A DNA stretch of 9,710 bases. Origin: a bacterium. Lineage in GTDB: Bacteria; Spirochaetota; UBA4802; UBA5550. The notes beneath the pieces were generated by a model. It ran no database searches. It had not been told where the DNA came from and saw only the letters and a list, made by a program, of their open reading frames with translations. Shown here piece after piece: positions 1 to 6,480 of this stretch. The translations under genes and the position numbers were made by a program. The stretch covers positions 1 through 9,710 of the forward strand of contig JAAENB010001314.1 of the NCBI GenBank assembly GCA_024224995.1, written 5' to 3'. Position 1 is the first letter of the stretch, and each line of letters begins with the position of its first letter.

Positions 1-13
1 CAAAGCTGCATCT

Positions 14-107
14 GGCCTGGAAGTAGTATGGGCTCTTTGGGTTGTGAGGACTGTTTGAGCGGAGCGAGTTCCGCAGCAATCCAAAGAGCCCATACTACTT
101 CCAGGCC
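14..107. repeat. Long inverted repeat with nested hairpin
   Basis: Positions 14-40 and 81-107 are perfect 27-bp inverted arms. They enclose a 40-nt loop (41-80) that holds a smaller hairpin, gcgga (59-63) pairing with tccgc (70-74). No T-run follows on either strand, so this does not look like a classical intrinsic terminator. It lies past the end of the LRR lipoprotein gene and carries no coding sequence. A REP/MITE-like mobile palindrome is the likeliest explanation, but family membership cannot be judged from one copy. Confidence 0.85.
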
Positions 108-273
108 CGCGCGCAAGCAAAATTAAGTTTCTTGAGAGCAGAGCTCTCCGCGCAAGGGATGTGCAGGGTTTAGTCCGGAGGTCTTCCGCAGGACCGCAGC
201 GAACGCGGAGCCCGGAGCAGCCCGGCCCGCAGGGTGCGCCCAAATTTAGTTTCTTAAGAGTGCCGACCCGCTT
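108..273. repeat. Gene-free 3' flank with dispersed repeat motifs
   Basis: No gene is visible here. Two copies of a 13-nt motif, read on the minus strand as CTCTCAAGAAACT, lie at 126-138 (exact) and 248-260 (one mismatch). The same motif occurs on the plus strand at 9165-9177 and 9415-9427, beyond the other end of the gene block. Positions 134-148 form a tight hairpin, gagagc-aga-gctctc. The middle (about 175-240) is GC-rich with several short self-complementary pieces such as ccgc (194-197) and gcgg (205-208). I see no convincing terminator for the LRR gene. Confidence 0.6.
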
Positions 274-2643
274 TCACTCCTCCATCAAACTGACACTATC
301 ACTCCCCTTCTCGCTGGCAGCGATGCTGATAGCTCCTTTGTTGCGGTATCCAATCACCAGCAGGCTTTTCTTCTTACCGGCAGGTACGGGGATGAGGATT
401 TGCGCCGTAACCATACCTTCTTTTTTTAGAATAACTTTTGGCGTTATGGTCTTCTCGCTGATTTTTGCCGTAAGCCGGACCTTTTTATTATATGAAAGAT
501 ACAGGGGAATTACCTTTGATTTTTGAGGAGAGTTTTTATGCCGCTCCTCAAAGAGAAGAGGAACGGTAATTTTCCTGGTCTTTGGAGATCGTGATATATC
601 ATCCTGCTTAATATGGCATTTTATTGTTGAAGGGAGAACCCGGATCACTTTTTGCACCGGTTTTCCAACACACCGTACAATAACGGAGAACACACCGGCA
701 CCGGTGGGAATAAAACGCAGAGTCCCCACTCCCTTTTCATTAACATAAATCTTTGATTGAGACGCGGGAACCAGGCGGCGGTCTGCTGAAAAAATTACCG
801 GTTTCCCCGCAGGAGAAAGATTTTCAAAAGGGTCAAATAAAGAGACCGTTAAACTCCCGGCAGCTCCGGCAACAACCTTCTCCGGCGCTTCAAGTTTCAT
901 GGAAACAGGCGGCAGGGGACGCACCCAAAACCGCAGCCGGTTCCAGGTTCCGCCGGGCCGTTCATCAAAGGGTTTCCCGTTCCGGTAGGCGATAGTATAG
1001 ATCCCGGTTTTTTTCGCCGAAACCCTGATTCGCGCGATACCCGATTTAAAACGATCCGATTTTACCTTTGTATCGTGCCGGACCAATTTCCCGTTTATAA
1101 AGACCGGCGCAGTGAGGTTAAGCCCAATAGAGATCTTTTCTTCGGAGATTTCGCTCATATGAACTCCCAGGTGATTGTAGGGATAGAGATCAAGCGGCAT
1201 TTCTTTCCCGGCCTTGATTGAATATAAACCGCTGCCTGGTTTCTCCGGCTGATTTACGGGTTTAAAAAAAACCCCGCCCAGTTCATCAAAAAATCCGTCG
1301 GTCCTGGATTTGGCAAGATAAATAAGCTTTTTTTTCATAGAGCTTTTGTTATCATCGTTTTTTCTCCAGTAAAATACCCTGAGAACACTCTCGGAAAAAA
1401 CCCGGTCAGCGGAAATCGTTCCTGAAAAGACCGGGCCGAATGGGGCATCAAAAGAAAAACCGGCCTTATCCAGGGGAAAAACCACGTACTGTTTTCCATG
1501 AGTTGAATGCCCTCCTGATGTAATGGAAAAGGGAGCCCTTTGTAAATAAAAAACCAGCGCGCTGCCCGGTTTCTTCACGTCCTCTTTGATCTTCGCGGAA
1601 AAGAGTGTTATTTTAAAAGGAATATTCATCCCGGTAATTAAGGGATCGCGGAGCCATAACTCAGCAGGAGTTGAGGGTTTCTCACCAAAGCGGGCTTTTT
1701 TAGTGACCTCTTTCATCTTCTCACCGGGAAGAGCCAGGAAGATCATATATTTCGCCCTAATCGTTGTTTCGGGAAGAGCTTCCTGCAAAAGACTGCGGCT
1801 CACGTAACTGGATCTTGTTCCGCTAATATCAAGATATTCCAAATGCTTCATTTTTTTTAACAGGGGAAAACTTCTGCTGGTAATGCGGGTATTTGTAAGA
1901 ACAAGACGCTTTAAGGGTAAGCTGCTTAAATAAGCCAGGCCGCTGTCATCAATTGGGATATTCTCCAGCCTGAGATCAACAAGACCGGACAACTCTCCCA
2001 GGTCCGCTATGCCGTCATTTGTTACCAGGGTATGTGAAATATCCAGCATTTTAAGCTTTAACAATTTTTTAAGCGTAAGCAGTCCTTTATTGGTAATAGC
2101 TGTTTTCCGAAGCCGGAGTACCCGCAATTCCGGCAGTCCGGCAATATGAAGCAGTCCTTTGTCCGTAATCCCGGTATTTGAACAATCAAGCCGTTCCAGT
2201 TTCTTCAGACCGGTAATGGCAGCCAGGTCCCGGTCATCCAGGGTTGTTCTCCCCAGTTCCAGGGAAATAAGCTGATGCATGGTTTTCAATAACAGAAGAC
2301 TCTCTTTATCCAGGACTGTTCCGTTCAACTCAAGAACTCTTAACGAATTAATCATTGCCAGGTACTCAAGCCCTTCCCCGTTTATCGTGGTAAAATTAAG
2401 CTTGAGAGTCTCAAGTTTTTTTAAATGTCTCAGGTGATATAATTGCGAGTCCGTAACTTCCGTATATGAAAAATCAAGTTCCCGGAGCTCCCGGAGCTCT
2501 TCTTGAGAATACCTGATCCCCACTGATACCAGGAAATTTTGGGTATCACCAACATTTTCGGACTCGGGCAGGGTTGAACAACTGAACAGGACGGTGAATA
2601 TCAACAATAAAATTGCTGACCTGGTAAATTGCGAAAAACTCAT
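274..2643 (-). CDS. Leucine-rich-repeat lipoprotein with Ig-like C-terminal region
   Basis: This 789-residue protein is predicted to be an exported lipoprotein. A short hydrophobic signal ends in a lipobox-like LFSC with Cys22 as the lipidation site. Residues about 53-291 hold some ten tandem repeats of 23-24 residues on the pattern LxxLxLxxTxITDxGLxxLxxL, the LRR type common in bacterial surface and GALA-like proteins and usually a protein-binding surface. From about 300 on the sequence is beta-rich; residues about 578-670 resemble a bacterial Ig-like (Big/invasin-type) domain, and 680-780 may be another beta domain. No catalytic motif is seen. The ATG is supported by AGAGGG (2655-2660) 11 nt upstream, and the signal peptide begins directly at it. 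It starts 48 nt after the SpoIIE phosphatase gene and is probably cotranscribed with it. The LRR and lipoprotein calls are strong; the partner and role are unknown. Confidence 0.88.
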   Translation of the reverse strand: MSFSQFTRSAILLLIFTVLFSCSTLPESENVGDTQNFLVSVGIRYSQEELRELRELDFSYTEVTDSQLYHLRHLKKLETLKLNFTTINGEGLEYLAMINSLRVLELNGTVLDKESLLLLKTMHQLISLELGRTTLDDRDLAAITGLKKLERLDCSNTGITDKGLLHIAGLPELRVLRLRKTAITNKGLLTLKKLLKLKMLDISHTLVTNDGIADLGELSGLVDLRLENIPIDDSGLAYLSSLPLKRLVLTNTRITSRSFPLLKKMKHLEYLDISGTRSSYVSRSLLQEALPETTIRAKYMIFLALPGEKMKEVTKKARFGEKPSTPAELWLRDPLITGMNIPFKITLFSAKIKEDVKKPGSALVFYLQRAPFSITSGGHSTHGKQYVVFPLDKAGFSFDAPFGPVFSGTISADRVFSESVLRVFYWRKNDDNKSSMKKKLIYLAKSRTDGFFDELGGVFFKPVNQPEKPGSGLYSIKAGKEMPLDLYPYNHLGVHMSEISEEKISIGLNLTAPVFINGKLVRHDTKVKSDRFKSGIARIRVSAKKTGIYTIAYRNGKPFDERPGGTWNRLRFWVRPLPPVSMKLEAPEKVVAGAAGSLTVSLFDPFENLSPAGKPVIFSADRRLVPASQSKIYVNEKGVGTLRFIPTGAGVFSVIVRCVGKPVQKVIRVLPSTIKCHIKQDDISRSPKTRKITVPLLFEERHKNSPQKSKVIPLYLSYNKKVRLTAKISEKTITPKVILKKEGMVTAQILIPVPAGKKKSLLVIGYRNKGAISIAASEKGSDSVSLMEE

Positions 2644-2666
2644 GTAAATATATTCCCTCTGGGTTT

Positions 2667-2695
2667 ACTCTGAATACCGGGGAACACTTTGTCAA
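2667..2695 (-). promoter_or_regulatory. Possible weak promoter before LRR lipoprotein gene
   Basis: On the minus strand a perfect TTGACA (2695-2690) overlaps the TGA stop of the upstream phosphatase gene. At 17-nt spacing the matching -10 is CAGAGT (2672-2667), only 3 of 6 consensus bases. The -35 match may be a by-product of the coding end. Read-through from the strong promoter at 4924-4952 is the more likely source of transcription. Confidence 0.25.
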
Positions 2696-4899
2696 ACTCT
2701 TTTCAGCACGATAACCGTAAGGTCATCGTCCAGCATATCTTTTTTTACAAATGAATAAAAATCGCCAAGAACAGAATCGAGCATTTCCCGGGCACTGAGT
2801 CCCGGGGAGGAGTTCTCAAACGAGTCAATCAGCCGTTTTCCGCCATAGGGCATGCCCCGGGTATTAAAACACTCAAGCAGGCAATCGGAATAGGCCAGGA
2901 TTGTATCCCCGCTCTTAACCGGAAACCGTGAAAGCGGGTATCCTTCTTTCATGAGAAGCGGAATTCCCAGGAAAGGACCGGGAAAATCGGGATTTTCTTC
3001 TTCGATGATATCAACAGATCCGTCAGCTCCGTTCTTCATAAAAAGCCTGGTATGGCCCGCGTTCACATAATCAAGAAAATCACCATCATTCTGCAATATA
3101 ATCCCGGTGAGATAATTATCAACCCCGCCAATCTCTTCGATTATTTCGACATTAATATCATGTATGACCTCGTTAAGGGGCTTGTTCCTCCCCTGGGTCA
3201 CGTTCCTGAATATCACGTTTTTCGAGAACATGGTAATAAGTCCCGATGCTATGCCGTGCCCGGATACGTCAAAAAGCGACAGACCCTGAAATTTTTTATC
3301 ATCATAATAAAAATCATAAAAATCTCCTGATACACCGCTCATGGGTTTAAAATGAAAAGCTATTTCCCAGCCGTCCAGGATTGGGGCTTCCTGGGGCAGT
3401 AAATTGCTCTGGACATTAACCGCCATATCCATGTCCCGGTCCATTATCCTCTGGGTATTTCCAAGGACATCATTCAATTCCATTAAGTGTTCATTTGAGG
3501 CCTCAAGCTCTTCCATGGTTGTTTTGAGCTCTTCATAAGCAGACTTTAACTCGGCAGTACGGTCCTCCACCTTTAACTCCAGTGTCTGGTTAAGCTCCTC
3601 AAGCTCCACGGATTTGCCTGTTAATTTTTTTGTTAATTGCTCCTCGGCAGTAAGAGCCCTGGCGACCCGCATTGAAAGAAGAGCCGCTTGTGAAAATATA
3701 AACATAAAAAAACCAAAAGGAATTAAGTATCCTGTGGAAATGATATCATTGTCGTACAGGATATCATTTAATACCATAAGAAAAAGAAAACCAAAACCGG
3801 AAAGAAAGACCAGGGCTCCCTGCCGCTTCCGGTAAGCCGCGACAATAAGGGCTATTAACACATACAGACACATAAGAAGGGTTACAACCTGGAAAAGCCT
3901 CATGGTCCATGAATAAAAATCGGGCTGCGCAAATATGAGAATAAGGGTAAAAATACCGGTCAAGATCATTAATATCCACACGGCCACCTTTTTGAATTCC
4001 CGGGGATACAGCGAATGCACAAAACCGGCAAAGAAAGGCACCGATACATAAAACGTAAAATACATCAGTGCCTGGAACAGGTTCCAGCTCATAGAAGGAA
4101 TCAGTTCCAATATATAGCTTTCACTGGTTATTATTGAAAACAGCGCGATATCCAGGCAATACATAGAGAAATAGAGCGGAGCCTTATCGTTTCTCCTGAG
4201 AAGATAAAGCACAAAATGGTACATCCCGATAATAACAAAACTTCCAAACAAAAAGAAATCAAAGACCAGTCCCCGCTGCCTGATCTCAAGAATATCCCGG
4301 GGCTTGCCAAGAGTTACGTATTCCCAGGGACCGCCGTCGTGCAGGTAATAATTGGAAATTCGGAACAAAATTTCCACTTTGTCTGCCGAAGGTACAAAAT
4401 TTGCGATTTCGGGATTGCATCCGGGTACCGAGGTCTCCATACTTGTTCCCACAAGCCCCTGCTTCATCACGGAAACGCCGTCAATCCATATATCAAGTGA
4501 GGTTGAAACGGAATGATGGCGAAGAGCTAAAGAGTCTTCTTTTTTGTTCAGCAGTACGGTTAAGCGGTACGTGGCATGCCCCTTGCCGGGGAAACTGCTG
4601 CCGTCAACAGTACAGCGGTTCCATAAACAGGGGAATTTTATATACCCGGTCTTGAGCGGCTCTTGTTTAAAATCTTCCGTAAAATCTTTTGTAAAATCTT
4701 TTGAAACAAGTAATTGATCCCAATAAAACTCCCACATTCCGTCGAGTTCCACAGGGCCTTTTTCTGACAGGTCCCAGCTTCGCAGATCGAGCACCCCGTT
4801 TTTCACTTTTGGCGCTGAAGAATCCAAAAAAATATTGCACGATAAAAAAAGCGAAAGGATACACAAAATGCAAAAGAGAAATAGCCAATACCGTCTCAT
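2692..4899 (-). CDS. 7TMR-DISM receptor fused to SpoIIE-type PP2C phosphatase
   Basis: This 735-residue protein is a predicted membrane sensor with a cytoplasmic serine/threonine phosphatase output. An N-terminal hydrophobic segment ends in LFLSC (Cys21), a lipobox-like signal. Residues about 35-200 form an extracytoplasmic beta-rich domain of the jelly-roll type found in 7TMR-DISM proteins. Seven hydrophobic helices follow (about 211-234, 241-262, 270-296, 305-324, 333-355, 361-381, 389-410), then a charged coiled coil (about 415-490). The SpoIIE domain (about 495-735) keeps the metal-binding motifs: SGDFYD (Asp526), DVSGHG (Asp544), YSD (Asp672) and the C-terminal DDDLT (724-728). Known relatives dephosphorylate STAS anti-anti-sigma factors; no such partner or anti-sigma kinase gene is in this window. 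AAGGA (4910-4906) lies 6 nt before the ATG and a consensus promoter lies just upstream. The fold assignment is strong; ligand and target are unknown. Confidence 0.93.
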   Translation of the reverse strand: MRRYWLFLFCILCILSLFLSCNIFLDSSAPKVKNGVLDLRSWDLSEKGPVELDGMWEFYWDQLLVSKDFTKDFTEDFKQEPLKTGYIKFPCLWNRCTVDGSSFPGKGHATYRLTVLLNKKEDSLALRHHSVSTSLDIWIDGVSVMKQGLVGTSMETSVPGCNPEIANFVPSADKVEILFRISNYYLHDGGPWEYVTLGKPRDILEIRQRGLVFDFFLFGSFVIIGMYHFVLYLLRRNDKAPLYFSMYCLDIALFSIITSESYILELIPSMSWNLFQALMYFTFYVSVPFFAGFVHSLYPREFKKVAVWILMILTGIFTLILIFAQPDFYSWTMRLFQVVTLLMCLYVLIALIVAAYRKRQGALVFLSGFGFLFLMVLNDILYDNDIISTGYLIPFGFFMFIFSQAALLSMRVARALTAEEQLTKKLTGKSVELEELNQTLELKVEDRTAELKSAYEELKTTMEELEASNEHLMELNDVLGNTQRIMDRDMDMAVNVQSNLLPQEAPILDGWEIAFHFKPMSGVSGDFYDFYYDDKKFQGLSLFDVSGHGIASGLITMFSKNVIFRNVTQGRNKPLNEVIHDINVEIIEEIGGVDNYLTGIILQNDGDFLDYVNAGHTRLFMKNGADGSVDIIEEENPDFPGPFLGIPLLMKEGYPLSRFPVKSGDTILAYSDCLLECFNTRGMPYGGKRLIDSFENSSPGLSAREMLDSVLGDFYSFVKKDMLDDDLTVIVLKRV
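4669..4704 (-). repeat. Three in-frame 12-nt tandem repeats
   Basis: Three 12-nt units (4669-4680, 4681-4692, 4693-4704; plus-strand form aaaatcttttgt with small differences) lie inside the SpoIIE phosphatase gene. They encode the repeated tetrapeptides KDFT-KDFT-EDFK, residues 67-78, in the extracytoplasmic domain. A change in unit number would insert or delete four residues without shifting the frame. The first unit has diverged at two bases. Confidence 0.85.
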
Positions 4900-4923
4900 A
4901 AAAATTCCTTACCCCGTGCTGGA

Positions 4924-4952
4924 ATTATACACTTTTAATCCGGACCTGTCAA
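4924..4952 (-). promoter_or_regulatory. Consensus sigma-70 promoter of SpoIIE phosphatase gene
   Basis: On the minus strand TTGACA (4952-4947) and TATAAT (4929-4924) are both perfect consensus hexamers separated by exactly 17 nt. Transcription would begin near 4917, giving a leader of about 18 nt with the AAGGA ribosome binding site at 4910-4906. The promoter sits wholly in the 62-nt gap after the TGA of the acyl-CoA synthetase gene (4962-4964), so the phosphatase gene does not need read-through from that gene. Confidence 0.88.
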
Positions 4953-4961
4953 GAGGAACGA

Positions 4962-6350
4962 TCAGCCGCGGCTTAAAAAATACCCTCTTTCAGCGAGAAT
5001 ATCAAGAGCTTCAATGGCTCTTCGCAGCGAGGTAAAGGCGGTGACTCCTTTATCGTAAAGCTGGTGAGCCCGTTCATTGGTATAGGGACCGTAACTGGTA
5101 TATACCACCAGGGGCTTTCGGGTCTTTTTCCGGTGCTGTGCCAGGACATCAATTAAGTGAAAATCGACGTTTGGGGTGGAGAAAAAAATAACTGTTAATA
5201 TAATCCCAACATCAGGATCATCCTCAAGGCAATCCAGGGTATGGGCGATCATATTATTGTCAACAGAGGCAGTAAGATCTATTGGATTATTTAAAGAAGC
5301 AAATGGGATAGCTTTTTCTTTGAGTTTTTTTTGTGTCTCTTCCCCAATAGCGGCAAGTTTTAGATACCGAGTCCCGGCAAGAAGATCAAGGGCGATAATG
5401 CCATACCCTCCGGCGCTTGTTACAATAGCCACCTTCGGATTGCAGGCAGGCGGTTCCTGCGACAGGATCTTTGAATAATCAACCAGTTTTTCCTCATCAT
5501 CGGCCAGGTGTATCCCGGCCTGTTTACAGGCTCCTTGCAGCACCCTGCCGGAGGCGGCCATTATTTTGCCCGTATGTGAGGCTACCGCCCTGGCCGCCAT
5601 ATCTGTTCTTCCGGCCTTAAGCAGAACTACCGGTTTTTTGGGAACGATCTCTTTGCATTTTTCAAAAAATTTCCGTCCGTGCGCGAAGGTCTCAAGATAA
5701 AATGCCAGGCACCTGGTGCCGGCGTCATGAGAAAAAAACTCAACAAGGTCTTCTTCGTTAATGTCGGCCCGGTTCCCGATTCCCACAAAGGCCCGTAATC
5801 CCCAGCCAATCACCCCAACAGCACCGGGAGCTTCCACCCCAACAGAGCCGCTCTGCGATATGAGGGTTATACCTCCGGGAGAGGAAAACATAATATCGCC
5901 ATGATCCACAAAGACCGTATCCGGCCCTTTACCGGGGATAAAAACACCCAGGGTATTGGGACCTAAAAGACGCACCCCTTTTTCGGCAGCCGCCTGTTTT
6001 ATTTCATTTTCCAGGGCCTTACCCCCGGCACCTGCTTCTGAAAAACCGCCGGCAATTACAATAAGGATCTTAAATCCCCTGTTAACACACTCTTTTACCA
6101 CGGCAACCGAAGCCGCAGCCTTTAGCGCGATAATCGCCATTTCAATTGCAGGAGGCAGGTCCGCAATATCGTTGAAGACCTTTTTTCCCATTATCTCTTC
6201 TTCATTGGGATTAACCAGGAAAAGATCTCCTTCCCATTTGAGCAGGTTATAAAGAATGGTATTACCGGGTTTTCCGTGCTTGCTTGAAGCGCCAATGAGG
6301 GCAATCGATTTAGGATGGATAAGATATTCCATATTTTTGCCGGGTTTCAT
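4962..6350 (-). CDS. NDP-forming acyl-CoA synthetase, alpha subunit
   Basis: This 462-residue protein belongs to the ADP/NDP-forming acyl-CoA synthetase family, which interconverts acyl-CoA plus ADP and phosphate with acid, CoA and ATP in the cytoplasm. An N-terminal Rossmann CoA-binding domain (about 8-135) opens with PKSIALIGASS and includes LLGPNTLGV. A succinyl-CoA-ligase-like domain follows (about 145-290), with SQSGSVG, GIGNRADIN and the phospho-histidine motif ASHTGK (His259). A third domain (about 303-455) contains TSAGGYG. The length matches stand-alone alpha subunits, such as the archaeal acetyl-CoA synthetases, and the ATP-grasp beta subunit is absent from both the protein and its neighbours. 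Met1 is preceded by AGGA (6364-6361) at 10 nt; Met7 is an alternative start that fits the family's usual N-terminus but lacks a ribosome binding site. Acyl substrate cannot be told. Confidence 0.9.
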   Translation of the reverse strand: MKPGKNMEYLIHPKSIALIGASSKHGKPGNTILYNLLKWEGDLFLVNPNEEEIMGKKVFNDIADLPPAIEMAIIALKAAASVAVVKECVNRGFKILIVIAGGFSEAGAGGKALENEIKQAAAEKGVRLLGPNTLGVFIPGKGPDTVFVDHGDIMFSSPGGITLISQSGSVGVEAPGAVGVIGWGLRAFVGIGNRADINEEDLVEFFSHDAGTRCLAFYLETFAHGRKFFEKCKEIVPKKPVVLLKAGRTDMAARAVASHTGKIMAASGRVLQGACKQAGIHLADDEEKLVDYSKILSQEPPACNPKVAIVTSAGGYGIIALDLLAGTRYLKLAAIGEETQKKLKEKAIPFASLNNPIDLTASVDNNMIAHTLDCLEDDPDVGIILTVIFFSTPNVDFHLIDVLAQHRKKTRKPLVVYTSYGPYTNERAHQLYDKGVTAFTSLRRAIEALDILAERGYFLSRG

Positions 6351-6367
6351 GATTTCTTAATCCTATC

Positions 6368-6384
6368 CTGACAAAGTTTATCAG
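6368..6384. promoter_or_regulatory. Possible operator-like palindrome before synthetase gene
   Basis: The sequence ctgacaaa-g-tttatcag is a near-perfect 8-bp palindrome (7 of 8 pairs) centred on a G. It begins 17 nt upstream of the acyl-CoA synthetase start codon, a plausible place for a repressor site. The same 13-nt core recurs at 6462-6474, where the symmetry is poorer, so it may instead be part of a repeat element. Confidence 0.3.
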
Positions 6385-6474
6385 CCGGAATTAACCGGCA
6401 CCTCTTCCAGGGGGTAAAAATATTCTTGTTTTACCCCCTGGAAGAGGTGCCGGTTAATTCTTGACAAAGTTTAT
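6369..6474. repeat. Perfect 32-bp inverted repeat flanked by 13-nt direct repeats
   Basis: Arms 6388-6419 and 6429-6460 are perfectly complementary over 32 bp and close a 9-nt loop (6420-6428). Identical direct repeats tgacaaagtttat flank them at 6369-6381 and 6462-6474. No T-run follows the stem on either strand, so it is not a textbook intrinsic terminator, although it starts only 20 nt past the EEP stop codon and could halt or protect transcripts. The left arm can also pair locally, gccgg (6384-6388) with ccggc (6395-6399). The layout resembles a small palindromic insertion with target duplication, but direct repeats of 13 nt are long for that. Confidence 0.9.
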
Positions 6475-6480
6475 TACCTA

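Noticed and set aside
161..526. Plus-strand open frame of 121 codons
   Set aside because: It overlaps the 3' part of the LRR lipoprotein gene antisense, has no good ribosome binding site, and its translation is low-complexity and Arg/Pro-rich, as expected from a shadow frame.
4667..4901. Short open frames on both strands over the start of the phosphatase gene
   Set aside because: They overlap the signal peptide region of a well-supported gene and show no protein family features.
6388..6460. Intrinsic terminator of the EEP gene
   Set aside because: The stem is very stable but no U-run follows it on the minus strand. I list it as an inverted repeat; a terminating effect is not excluded.
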